The notes under the pieces were generated by a model. It made no database searches. It was not told the origin of the DNA and saw only the letters and a program-made list of their open reading frames with translations. This document shows, piece after piece, positions 17,738 to 26,081 of a stretch of DNA of 64,000 nucleotides (its first letter is position 1; each line of letters begins with the position of its first letter). A program made the position numbers and the translations under genes. Source of the DNA: Affinirhizobium straminoryzae. Lineage in GTDB: Bacteria; Pseudomonadota; Alphaproteobacteria; Rhizobiales; Rhizobiaceae. The DNA is taken from NCBI RefSeq assembly GCF_007004135.1, contig NZ_VJMG01000015.1, positions 1 through 64,000 of the forward strand, given 5' to 3'.

Positions 17738-17804
17738 GTCGGGTCTCCCATGGAATGTCGTTTGACCGGCGAGGCCGGAGTTCTCCGCGCAAAGGGCGGA
17801 GATG

Positions 17805-17827
17805 GAGGGCGGCAGTGTGCCGCCCTC
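17805..17827 (-). terminator. Stem-loop between binding-protein and permease genes
   Basis: A perfect 10-bp stem (17805-17814 with 17818-17827) with a 3-base loop lies 17 bp past the binding-protein stop on the minus strand. There is no T-tract, so it is more likely an mRNA-stabilising or partial attenuation element than a full terminator. A second small stem (CTCCGC/GCGGAG) lies next to it. Confidence 0.65.
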
Positions 17828-17843
17828 TCCTTGCGTTCAAGGC

Positions 17844-19097
17844 CTACTTGGCCGCAGCCACCGCGTCGGCGAGTGCCTTGGCGGCATCCTTGCCGGTCTT
17901 GAAGCCACCGTTGAAAGCCTTGGTCACGACATCATAGACAGCGCTCTTCACCGCAGCCGGCGCCGCATGGCCATGGGCCATGGAGCCGAACAGCGTGCCC
18001 TTCGAATTGGCTTCGGCGAGATCCTTGATGCCCTTCTTGCCGCAATCGTCAAAGGCGGTATCCGGCACATCGGTGCGGGCCGGAACGGAACCCTTGACCA
18101 CGTTGAAGGCCGACTGGAACTTCGGGCTCTCGATGGAGGAGGCCATTTCCACCTGTGCCTTGATCTTGTCGTCGCCCTTCACGTTGAACATCGCGAACTG
18201 GTCGGAATTGAAGGTGACGGCGCCCTGCGTGCCGGGGAAGCGGATGCAGACGAAGTCCGTGCCCGGCTTCTGGCCGGCCTTCAGGAACTCGCCCTTTGCC
18301 CAGTCACCCATGATCTGCATGCCCGCCTTGCCGTTGATGACCATGGCAGAGGCAAGGTTCCAGTCACGGCCGGAGAAGTTGTCGTCCACATAGGTGCGCA
18401 GCTTCAGGAGCCGGGTGAAGGCCTCCGCCATCTTGTCGCCGCCGAGCGTCGCCGGGTCGAGATCGACAAAAGCTTTCTTGTAGAAATCCGTGCCTTCGGA
18501 GAGCACGACGCCGTCGAAGATCGTGGCTTCCTGCCAGGGCTGGCCGCCATGGGCAAGCGGCGTGATGCCATTGGCCTTCATCTTGTCGAGAACGGCGATC
18601 AGCTGATCCCAGTTTTCCGGCGCCTTCAGGCCGGTCTTGTCGAGCGCTGCCTTGCTGATCCAGATCCAGTTGGTCGAATGCACGTTGACCGGCGCTGCAA
18701 TCCAGTGGCCGTCATACTTGGAGAACTTCTGCAGTGCTGCCGGCACGACCTTGTCCCAGCCCTCCTTGGAGGCCACGGCGTCAAGATTGCCGAGCGCGCC
18801 CTGCTGCGCCCAGTCGAGAATGTCGAAACCGAGCATCTGCACGGCCGTCGGCGGATTGCCGGCCGTCACACGGGCGCGCAGCGCCGTCATGGCAGCCTCC
18901 CCGCCGCCGCCGGCGACCGGCATATCGACCCAGCCGATCCCCTTGGCCTTGAGGTCGTCCTTCAGCACGTTAAGCGCTGCCGCCTCGCCCCCCGAGGTCC
19001 ACCAGTGCAGAACCTCGACATCGGTCGCATAAGACAGTGTGGTGGTTGCTGCGAGCACGGCCGCACTGGCCAGTGCCGTCTTGATAAAGCTACGCAT
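17844..19097 (-). CDS. CUT1 sugar ABC transporter substrate-binding protein
   Basis: A 417-residue extracytoplasmic solute-binding protein. The ATG at 19095-19097 is set by AGGAGGAGGAG 3 bases upstream, and it yields a signal peptide [24 protein letters not shown]. The mature N-terminus [44 protein letters not shown] is typical of family-1 sugar-binding proteins related to glucose/mannose binders. Trp-rich stretches ([18 protein letters not shown]) are expected for a saccharide site. It is encoded 54 bp after the aldehyde dehydrogenase gene. The sugar or glycoside bound is unknown. Confidence 0.93.
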   Translation of the reverse strand: MRSFIKTALASAAVLAATTTLSYATDVEVLHWWTSGGEAAALNVLKDDLKAKGIGWVDMPVAGGGGEAAMTALRARVTAGNPPTAVQMLGFDILDWAQQGALGNLDAVASKEGWDKVVPAALQKFSKYDGHWIAAPVNVHSTNWIWISKAALDKTGLKAPENWDQLIAVLDKMKANGITPLAHGGQPWQEATIFDGVVLSEGTDFYKKAFVDLDPATLGGDKMAEAFTRLLKLRTYVDDNFSGRDWNLASAMVINGKAGMQIMGDWAKGEFLKAGQKPGTDFVCIRFPGTQGAVTFNSDQFAMFNVKGDDKIKAQVEMASSIESPKFQSAFNVVKGSVPARTDVPDTAFDDCGKKGIKDLAEANSKGTLFGSMAHGHAAPAAVKSAVYDVVTKAFNGGFKTGKDAAKALADAVAAAK

Positions 19098-19151
19098 GTA
19101 CTCCTCCTCCTTGGTGATGCGTTGCGTGACTTGATGCGTTCCTTCGGCCAA

Positions 19152-20681
19152 TCAGGCCCTCACCCAGTTCGGCCTCGTCCGGCCGATCCGCATGACGACG
19201 GTTTTGACTTCCAGGAATTCGTCGAGGCCGTAGGGGCCGATTTCGCGGCCCTGGCCGCTTTGCTTGAACCCGCCGAAGGTGAGTTCGGGGAAGCCGTCCA
19301 TCCAGGTATTGGTCCAGACGGTTCCGGCCTGCACGCGGCGTGAAAATTCAAGGCAGGTATGGACATTCTCGCTCCAGACGCCGGCCGAGAGACCATAGGG
19401 TGCGTCGTTGACCAGATCGATCGCCTCGTCGAGCGTGCGGAAGGTCAGCACCGAGAGAACCGGGCCGAAGACCTCCTCGCGCGCGATCGGCATGTCGGAC
19501 GTCACGCCGGTGACGACGGTCGGCTGGTAGAAACGGCCCGGCAGTTCGGCGATCGGCAGCGTCGCGCCGCCGAGCTGAACCTTCGCGCCCGCCGCGACGG
19601 CAGCGCGGACATAGCCGTCGATCTTTTCCTGATGCGCGGACGAGATGATCGCGCCAACCTGCGTATCCGGATTGAGCGGATCGCCAAAGGCGACCTTCTT
19701 CGACAGCGCCACGACGCGGGAAACGAAAGCCTCGGCGATATCCTCATGCACGATGATACGGCTGCCGGAATTGCAGCATTCGCCGGCATTGAAATAGACG
19801 CCGAAGGTGACGGCATCGGCGGCGGAGTCGAGATCGGCATCGGGGAAGATCACTTGCGGGTTCTTGCCGCCCAGTTCCAGCGCCACCTTCTTCAGCGTTC
19901 CCGATGCGGCCGCCATGATCGCCTTGCCGACCGCCGTCGAGCCGGTGAAGGTCACCATGTCGACCTGCGCGTGCTCCGCCATCACCTGCCCCACCGGCTG
20001 GCCGAAGCCGAGCACGATGTTGACGGTGCCGGCGGGAAGGCCGGCCTCCACGAGGAGATCTGCCAGCATGACCGTCGTGGACGGCGTCATTTCGGACGGC
20101 TTGATGACGCAGGTGCAACCGGCGGCGAGCGCGAAGGGGAGCTTCTGGCTGAGGATCCAGAAGGGGAAGTTCCACGGCGTGATGATCGAGACGACGCCGA
20201 TCGGCTCCTTCAGCACGACGCCAAGCATCTGCTCACCCAGCGAATTATGGCTGTCGCCATGAAGCGTGCGGGCAAGCGACGCGGCATAGCGCCAGAGATC
20301 GGCGGCACCCGAAACTTCGCCGCGGGCCTGGGTGATCGGCTTGCCGCTTTCCAGCGTTTCGAGGATCGCCATGCGCTCGACATTGGCCTCGATCAGATCG
20401 GCGACCTTGAGCAGCACGGTCGCCCGCTCCTTGCCGGAAATGCGGCTCCAGATGCCGACATCGAAGGCCTTTCGGGCGGCGGCGATGGCGCGTTCCGCAT
20501 CCTCGCGTCCGCCCTTGGCCGAACGGCTGACGACGACGCCATGCGAGGGCGAGATGCGCTCAAACGTTTCGCCATTGGCGCTGTCGCACCATGTGCCATC
20601 GATGAAATGGCGGCCTTCGAACGGGCTTGCCGGAAGCGCGATGCTGGCGGTGGTGATGATGGTCAGGTCATTCATGATCAT
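19152..20681 (-). CDS. NAD(P)-dependent aldehyde dehydrogenase (betaine-aldehyde-dehydrogenase-like)
   Basis: A 509-residue ALDH superfamily enzyme. The cofactor region is PWNFPFWILSQKLPFALAAGCTCVIKPSE; VTFTGSTAVGK and the catalytic Glu in LELGGKNPQVIF follow. The catalytic Cys lies in FNAGECCNSGSR, and the C-terminal EEVFGPVLSV block is intact. It oxidises an aldehyde to the acid. Its ATG overlaps the hydratase stop by 4 bp. Together with a CoA-transferase and a hydratase/lyase-like protein, this resembles the side-chain-shortening logic in which a hydratase-aldolase releases an aldehyde that is then oxidised. The actual substrate is open. Confidence 0.92.
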   Translation of the reverse strand: MIMNDLTIITTASIALPASPFEGRHFIDGTWCDSANGETFERISPSHGVVVSRSAKGGREDAERAIAAARKAFDVGIWSRISGKERATVLLKVADLIEANVERMAILETLESGKPITQARGEVSGAADLWRYAASLARTLHGDSHNSLGEQMLGVVLKEPIGVVSIITPWNFPFWILSQKLPFALAAGCTCVIKPSEMTPSTTVMLADLLVEAGLPAGTVNIVLGFGQPVGQVMAEHAQVDMVTFTGSTAVGKAIMAAASGTLKKVALELGGKNPQVIFPDADLDSAADAVTFGVYFNAGECCNSGSRIIVHEDIAEAFVSRVVALSKKVAFGDPLNPDTQVGAIISSAHQEKIDGYVRAAVAAGAKVQLGGATLPIAELPGRFYQPTVVTGVTSDMPIAREEVFGPVLSVLTFRTLDEAIDLVNDAPYGLSAGVWSENVHTCLEFSRRVQAGTVWTNTWMDGFPELTFGGFKQSGQGREIGPYGLDEFLEVKTVVMRIGRTRPNWVRA

Positions 20682-21445
20682 TGTCCGGAAAATGTGGGTT
20701 TGCGCTTTTCCCTGAAGGCGGCAACGCCTTCATTGCGGTCGTCACTGGCGGAAATGGCGGCGCTGCCCAGCGCCTCGATCATCGCGCCGGCATCTTCATC
20801 CCGAGCGGCATGGATCATGGATTTGGCAATCTCAACGGCGCGCGGCGAAAGTTCCGTCACGCGCGCGGCAATCGTTTCGGCCAGCGCACGGACATCCTCG
20901 CCAACCTCGGCCGCGAAGCCGAATTGCAGCGCACGCTCCGCGCTGATGCGGCGGCCGAAGAGCGCCATTTCCTTCAGCACCGGCTCGGGCAGAAGCCGCG
21001 CGAGGCGCTGCGTGCCCGACCAGCCGGGCACGATGCCGACAGCCGCCTCGGGCAGCGCAATCGTCGCCCGTGGTGTCATCACGCGGATGTCGCAGGCGGC
21101 GGCCAGTTCCAGGCCGCCGCCGAAGGCGTGGCCGTTCAGCACGGCAATCGTCGGCTTGGAGAGCCGCGCCAGCCGGTCGAAGATGCGGTGGCCGCCGCGC
21201 ACCCAGTGGCGGGCAAATTCGGCCGGCGTCAGATCGCCCCAGCCGTTGATATCGGCGCCCGAGCAGAAGGCCTTCTCGCCCTCGGCGGTGACGAGGACGC
21301 AGGCGATCTGCGCGTCTCGTTCGATCGTGTCGAGATGGGCGGCGAGCCGCGCCAGCATGTCGACCGTGAAGGCATTGAGCTTCAACGGATTATCGAGCCG
21401 GATTTCCGCGATGCGGCCGCGAATGTCGAGATGAACGTCGCTCAT
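20678..21445 (-). CDS. Enoyl-CoA hydratase/isomerase family protein
   Basis: A 255-residue crotonase-fold protein. It has the oxyanion-hole segments KAFCSGADINGWGD and ISKPTIAVLNGHAFGGGLELAAACDIRV, and the catalytic region LPEAAVGIVPGWSGTQRLARLLPEPV, with Glu followed by Gly/Trp rather than the usual second Glu. It probably hydrates or cleaves a CoA thioester. The start at 21443-21445 overlaps the CoA-transferase stop (ATGA). The replacement at the second acidic position makes plain hydratase activity less certain; it could be an isomerase or hydrolase. Confidence 0.85.
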   Translation of the reverse strand: MSDVHLDIRGRIAEIRLDNPLKLNAFTVDMLARLAAHLDTIERDAQIACVLVTAEGEKAFCSGADINGWGDLTPAEFARHWVRGGHRIFDRLARLSKPTIAVLNGHAFGGGLELAAACDIRVMTPRATIALPEAAVGIVPGWSGTQRLARLLPEPVLKEMALFGRRISAERALQFGFAAEVGEDVRALAETIAARVTELSPRAVEIAKSMIHAARDEDAGAMIEALGSAAISASDDRNEGVAAFREKRKPTFSGQ

Positions 21446-23013
21446 GGCGTCCACCCCATCGGCTGGGTGGCAAAGAGGCTCGCCGGCATGGTCGTGGCGT
21501 TTTCGGCGACGCGCACCCGGCCCTGCGATGCGCCGACGATATCGGCCTCAGCATCGATGCCCGGCATGATTTCGGTCGCGACCAGCCCGCCATCGCCAAG
21601 CCGCATGACGCATCGCTCGGTGATATAGAGCACGTCCTGCCCCTGCGCCCGGGCGCGGTTGCCGGAGAAGGTGACGTGTTCGACCCGCTCGACCATCTTG
21701 GTGAACTTGCCGGGTTTTGCGACGCGGATGCCGCTGTCGCTCAGTACGATCTCCGCGCCCGCCTCGAACCAGCCGGAGAAGACGATCTTCTTCGCATGCG
21801 CCGTGATATCGACAAACCCGCCGCAGCCGGCCGTCAGATAGGGCTTCTTGCCGAGCTTGGAGACATTCACATTGCCTTCGAGATCGACCTCCAGGAAGGA
21901 GAGGAAGGAGACATCGAAGCCCGCGCCTTGAAAGTAGATGAACTGCTGCGGCGAGGGCACATAGGCATCCGCATTGGAGGCGCAGCCGAAGGCGAAATCG
22001 GTGAGCGGCATGCCGCCCACGGCCCCCTGTTCAATCGCCCAGGTCACGGCGTCCGGATGGCCTTCCTCAAGCAGGATGCGCGGCACCTGCGCGCTGATGC
22101 CGAAGCCGAGATTGGCCGTCATGCCGCCCTTGAGTTCCATCGCCGCGCGCCGCGCAATGACCTTTTCGACGCCGTGGTCGGCGAGCTTGAAGCTCGACCA
22201 GGGTCGCATGATCTGCCCGGAAATCGCTGGATCATAGGGCGTTTCGCAGGTCTGTTTCTGGTGCGGATCGATGACGACAAAGTCAACCAGATGGCCGGGC
22301 ACGCGCACGTCATGCGGGCGGAGACTCCCCGCCGCCGTCGTGCGACTGACCTGCGCAATCACGAGGCCGCCATGGTTGCGCACGGTGATCGCCTGTTCCA
22401 GACCGCCGAGATAGGCCCCCTCATGCTCATAGGTGAGGTTGCCGCGCTCATCCGCCGTGGTCGCGCGAAGAATGCAGACATTCGGAATGATGTTCGGGAA
22501 ATGCAGCCAGGTCTCGCCGCCGAATTCGACGCGCGAGACGATGGGCGCGGCCGCGCCCTTCGCATTCATCGCGCAGCCTTCGCGGATCGGATCGACGAAG
22601 GTTTCGAGACCGACGCGGGTCAGCACGCCCGGACGGCGGGCGGCGGCTTCGCGATGCATGTCGAACATGACGCCCGACGGCACGTTATAGGCCGCGACGC
22701 GATCCTCGACGATCATCTTCCAGATGTCCGGCATCGGCAGGTTCGACGGGCCGGAGGGATAGGAGCCGGCAAGTACGCGGGAAAGAAGTCCGTCCTTGGC
22801 GATATGGTCCATGCCCTTGACGCCATACATGTCGCCGGCGGCAATCGGATGCAGCGTGGTGAGATTGCGCGGGTGGCCTTCCGCGTCGAAGCGCTCGCCC
22901 AGCGCCTTCAGCACCAGATCGGGACAGCCGAGAGCCGAGGAGGACGAGACGGTGACCACCGCGCCATCGGGAATACGCGCAACGGCTTCCGCCGCGCTGA
23001 CGACCTTGCTCAC
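21442..23013 (-). CDS. Acyl-CoA:acetate/3-ketoacid CoA-transferase (YdiF/Pct type)
   Basis: A 523-residue fused alpha-beta CoA-transferase. The N-terminal half shows the family I pattern (KVVSAAEAVARIPDGAVVTVSSSSALGCPDLVLKALGERF; SRVLAGSYPSGPS). The C-terminal half contains NLGFGISAQVPRILLEEGH followed by VTWAIEQGAVGGMPL, where the Glu in IEQGAVGG is the expected thioester-forming residue. The start is GTG at 23011-23013, preceded by GGAGG at 6 bases and overlapping the dehydrogenase stop as GTGA. It transfers CoA from a donor such as acetyl-CoA to a carboxylate. Confidence 0.9.
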   Translation of the reverse strand: MSKVVSAAEAVARIPDGAVVTVSSSSALGCPDLVLKALGERFDAEGHPRNLTTLHPIAAGDMYGVKGMDHIAKDGLLSRVLAGSYPSGPSNLPMPDIWKMIVEDRVAAYNVPSGVMFDMHREAAARRPGVLTRVGLETFVDPIREGCAMNAKGAAAPIVSRVEFGGETWLHFPNIIPNVCILRATTADERGNLTYEHEGAYLGGLEQAITVRNHGGLVIAQVSRTTAAGSLRPHDVRVPGHLVDFVVIDPHQKQTCETPYDPAISGQIMRPWSSFKLADHGVEKVIARRAAMELKGGMTANLGFGISAQVPRILLEEGHPDAVTWAIEQGAVGGMPLTDFAFGCASNADAYVPSPQQFIYFQGAGFDVSFLSFLEVDLEGNVNVSKLGKKPYLTAGCGGFVDITAHAKKIVFSGWFEAGAEIVLSDSGIRVAKPGKFTKMVERVEHVTFSGNRARAQGQDVLYITERCVMRLGDGGLVATEIMPGIDAEADIVGASQGRVRVAENATTMPASLFATQPMGWTP

Positions 23014-24014
23014 TTCATGCCTCCATAATTGATTGTCACGCGGGCGCCCGTTTCGGCGGCCTCGCGCACCGCTGCGGCAACGGCCAGCGACTTGACGCCA
23101 TCGATGCCAGTTGCAGCAGGCTGGCCCTCGCCCCGCACGGCGGCCTCGAATTCGGCGACGCCGGTGACGTAGAGATCGTGCGCATCGAAGGGGATCGCAT
23201 GGCGGCCTGCCGCATCGACCAGTTCGATCTCGCCGACCGGCTTCTGGGTCATCACGCTGCGCGCGAAGATCGAGCCCTGCGTGCCGTGGACTTCGAGACC
23301 GCTCCCGGCAAATGGATGGGTGAAGCTCTCGTGGCTCATCACCATCGCGCCGGAGGGCATCGCCCAGACGGACATGGCGGAATCCTCGACCCCTTGCCCC
23401 ATGCCGGAACTCGTCGCCTGCGCCACGACGGAGACCGGGTCCTCGTCCAGCAGGAAGCGGACGACATCGGCATCGTGGACGGTGATATCCGGAATGACCC
23501 CGCCTCCTTCCGCCGCCGAGTTGATGCGCCACCCTTGCAGGTTCTCCGGCAGATGCACCGCATGGAAGACGCGGACCGACAGAACCTTGCCGACGCGGCC
23601 CTCGCGGATCAGAGCGCGGACAGCTCGGTGGCTGCCGGAGCAGCGCAGGTGATGGTTGGTGGCGAAGGTCACGCCCGCCTCGTCCGCTGCACGCACCATG
23701 GCAGCAGCGTCCGGAACCGTCATGGCCAGCGGCTTTTCGCAGAGCACATGCTTGCCCGCAGCAATGGCGGCCAGAGACTGGGGCAAATGCTTCTCGTTTG
23801 TCGTTGAAATGTAGACGGCATCGATGGCCGTATCGGCCAGAGCCTCCTTGAGATCGGTGCCATAGCCCGGGATGCCATGCGCGCGGGCATAAGCCTCGGC
23901 GCGGTCACGGGAGCCGCTGACGACACGTGCAACCTCGCCGCCCGCTTGAGCGCGGATCGCCCGGATCATGTGTTGCGACGCGATCGTGCTCGCGCCCACC
24001 AAGGCCCAGCGCAT
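23010..24014 (-). CDS. Gfo/Idh/MocA-family NAD(P)-dependent dehydrogenase
   Basis: A 334-residue oxidoreductase and the first gene of the long minus-strand operon. The N-terminal Rossmann motif is slightly atypical (WALVGASTIAS), followed by the family hallmark CEKPLAMT (HVLCEKPLAMTVPDAAAMV) with its conserved Lys, and a C-terminal substrate domain with GGGVIPDITVHDADVVRFLL (His and Asp as expected). Members oxidise sugars, inositols or glycosides at a secondary hydroxyl, or reduce keto sugars. The ATG at 24012-24014 follows GGGGAGGAG. Two LacI-like operators lie 29-65 bp upstream. Confidence 0.9.
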   Translation of the reverse strand: MRWALVGASTIASQHMIRAIRAQAGGEVARVVSGSRDRAEAYARAHGIPGYGTDLKEALADTAIDAVYISTTNEKHLPQSLAAIAAGKHVLCEKPLAMTVPDAAAMVRAADEAGVTFATNHHLRCSGSHRAVRALIREGRVGKVLSVRVFHAVHLPENLQGWRINSAAEGGGVIPDITVHDADVVRFLLDEDPVSVVAQATSSGMGQGVEDSAMSVWAMPSGAMVMSHESFTHPFAGSGLEVHGTQGSIFARSVMTQKPVGEIELVDAAGRHAIPFDAHDLYVTGVAEFEAAVRGEGQPAATGIDGVKSLAVAAAVREAAETGARVTINYGGMK

Positions 24015-24042
24015 AGTCTCCTCCCCGAAAGCATGCAGTTTT

Positions 24043-24058
24043 TTTGGATCGATCCAAA
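24043..24058. promoter_or_regulatory. LacI-type operator O1
   Basis: Perfect 16-bp palindrome TTTGGATCGATCCAAA with the central CG typical of LacI-family sites, 29 bp before the first gene of the operon. Confidence 0.75.
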
Positions 24059-24063
24059 CAGCA

Positions 24064-24079
24064 TATGGAACGATCCAAA
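24064..24079. promoter_or_regulatory. LacI-type operator O2
   Basis: TATGGAACGATCCAAA matches O1 at 14 of 16 positions and is offset by exactly 21 bp, two helical turns, so two dimers would lie on the same DNA face. Confidence 0.68.
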
Positions 24080-24238
24080 TACGTCAAGTGAAAAAAGATG
24101 TTGGGCACGTCAGTGGTTGATAATTAAAGGGAGCACGAACCGTCTCCCCTCCAGATTACACGCGTGGTGGTACCCGGCTGCCCCTCTCGACTTTCGTGCT
24201 GTCAGACCGGGAAAGTCGCAATTCGGGTGATCAAATGC
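24080..24238. other. Non-coding region between operon promoter and IS remnants
   Basis: No gene is visible. The first ~40 bases are AT-rich and probably hold the promoter of the operon reading left. The remainder may include the terminal region of the older ISL3 remnant (the stretch near 24209-24235, GGGAAAGTCGCAATTCGGG, resembles ISL3-type ends). Confidence 0.45.
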
Positions 24239-24330
24239 CTATCCGGCGTCGATGAAGCGGCCCATAACGCCGGCGATGTTTCCTCGCCCGTCCATCTGGT
24301 GTTTTACAAGCTTCGGCTTGCTGATCTGGC
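24239..24330 (-). pseudogene. 3' remnant of a second ISL3-family transposase
   Basis: The minus strand reads QISKPKLVKHQMDGRGNIAG... to a TAG at 24239-24241. It aligns with the conserved ISL3 transposase tail (QITRLKLxKRQMYGR) but is degenerate. It directly abuts the terminal repeat of the better-preserved copy, so that element probably landed in or beside an older one. No start or catalytic region is present. Confidence 0.65.
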
Positions 24331-25871
24331 TCTGACGCACATTTGCTGACGTGCCCCTCCTACGTTGCGACGGTTAAGCGCGCTTGCAGCAGAGCGAGCT
24401 TTGCTCTTCCGTACATCTGGCGTTTAAAGAGCTTTAGACGTGTGATCTGTCCTTCCGTTTGCCCGTTTGCCCGTTCGACCACGGCGAGATGATCGTGTTT
24501 CTTACAGCGTCGAGGTCCTTTTCGACGCCGCCGGCGAAGGATCCGACAAGGCTGTTCCTAGCAGCTTCCAGCCATTCGTCGCGTTTGCCGCTGTCTTCGA
24601 GCGGATCATGGACTGGAAGTCGCCGATGGCCGTGCGGGCGGCGACAAGCTCCGGGACGTTCACTTCGATCGCCGCTACGAGTATCGCTTCGGACTTTGCA
24701 AAGTCAGCGTGCGCTGCGGTCATGAGCGGTGCGATGCCCCGTGCGGACGGCGTTCCGGCGAGCCCGCTCTGATTGGCCGTTTCCGCAGGACGTCGGCGTT
24801 GTGCCCATTGCGAGACGACGCCACTCTGCATCGCAAAACCCTTCGTCTTCATCTCACGCCAAAGTGCCAAAACGTTCCGTGCCCCTTCCTCCCAGCGGCT
24901 GTTGAGACAAGGCAGCCAGCTATCTTCAACAGCGCCCGGACCGCCTCGTTCGTTTTCTGACGGCGTGGATATCCCTCAGACTGCAGTTTCTCAGCGGATG
25001 TCAGAAGCCTGGGATCAACGACATTGCTGCCGACAGGGTGTCTGATCTGCCACATCGACTTGCCGACGGCATCGAGGAAAGCCCGGCTGGAATTCTCCAT
25101 CAGGTGCCATCGATCGGCGACCTGCGCAGAATCGGGCAAAACCTTCGCCATGGCCTCACCACAGCCACCGCCCCGATCATGGGCGACAATCGATACCGAC
25201 GGATGTTCGGCAAGCCATGTTCGAGACGCATCCAACGCACGATCCGGCAAAAGGGTGACGGGTCTGCGCCGTTCAAGGTCACATACAATCGTTCCATAGG
25301 TTTGCCCTCGCCTGAAGACAAAGTCGTGAATGCCTGTAACGTTGAGGTCTTCGTTCCGATCGCCAATACGGGGCGAACCACCCGCAGTAACATGTCGTTG
25401 CTGACCGGCAGCATCAGGCGTTCGGCAAATGTTGCGGCAGGTCTACCGCCAAGCGCCAGGCCAAGATGGCGACTAATCCTCTCCGGCCTTTGGGTGCGTC
25501 GACCATAGCGAGCCAGCACGTTGTCACCGAATTGTTCGCAGAAGATAAGCCGGCTGCACAATACGGCATCGCACCAGAACCGGCGCGTCACGACGGTGAG
25601 CTCTACCCGCCGGCCACTGAGAGCTAAGTCAGCAGGTCGCCGCTCATATCGGCTTTGAATTCACCGTCTTACTCGCCCGCAGGCTGGACAAGCCGCTGAT
25701 AGATTGCGCGATCGAAGCCGACCTTGAACACATTCCCCAACGATCGTCACTGTCTCCACAACAAAGCCAAACGGCGCGAGACTGGCATGCGGTAATCGAT
25801 GGCCCGCTGCTGATCCTCCGGTGAATCAGCGGAAACCTCCTTCACGACAGCAGCCAATGTGAGTCAGAGCC
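24328..25871. mobile_element. Decayed ISL3-family insertion sequence
   Basis: About 1.54 kb, bounded by inverted repeats 24328-24348 and 25851-25871 that match at 19 of 21 positions (GGCTCTGAC-CACATT-GCTG). It contains one broken transposase gene. Eight-base flanks (24320-24327 and 25872-25879) do not match, so no target duplication remains. It separates the sugar-type operon from the malonate module. Confidence 0.82.
24360..25820 (-). pseudogene. ISL3-family transposase, broken by stop and frameshifts
   Basis: Reassembling three reading frames gives a recognisable ISL3 transposase. The N-terminal zinc-ribbon pair CPACG is at about 25685-25700. Then come SRYERRPADLALSGRRVELTVVTRRFWCDAVLCSRLIFCEQF, a central catalytic stretch VAHDRGGGCGEAMAKVLPDSAQVADRWHLMENSSRAFLDAV, and a C-terminal ERANGQTEGQITRLKLFKRQMYGRAK ending at TAG (24360-24362). 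An in-frame TGA lies at 25661-25663. Frame changes occur near 25100-25250 and 24850-24870, and a further shift separates the tail. It cannot make a full transposase. Confidence 0.85.
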
Positions 25872-26081
25872 AATTCTCGGTGGCAATCAACAGCGGCCTC
25901 ACACGACCAGCCGGGGCAAGATCGGGCAACGCCTCCAGCCGGATGCATTCCCCCGGATACCGCACAGCGGACTGGCCTGCCGAGGTGTGGCCCGCTCTTC
26001 GAGCATGAGAGGACTCGAAACACGCGGCCACCGACTGGCTCGATCGGCAAGATCGACGTCGTATCGGCAGATGTCCACCTT
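25872..26081. other. Intergenic region, no gene supported
   Basis: Lies between the IS end and the malonyl-CoA synthetase stop. Short open frames (up to 73 codons, minus strand) show no family resemblance. Confidence 0.5.

Noticed and set aside
19359-21434. 691-codon open frame on the plus strand
   Set aside because: It lies wholly opposite the aldehyde dehydrogenase and hydratase genes, whose motifs are clear. The plus-strand product has a low-complexity Arg/Asp/His-rich composition typical of antisense frames in GC-rich DNA.
24320-25879. Target-site duplication of the ISL3 element
   Set aside because: The 8-base flanks outside the terminal repeats (gctgatct and aattctcg) do not match.
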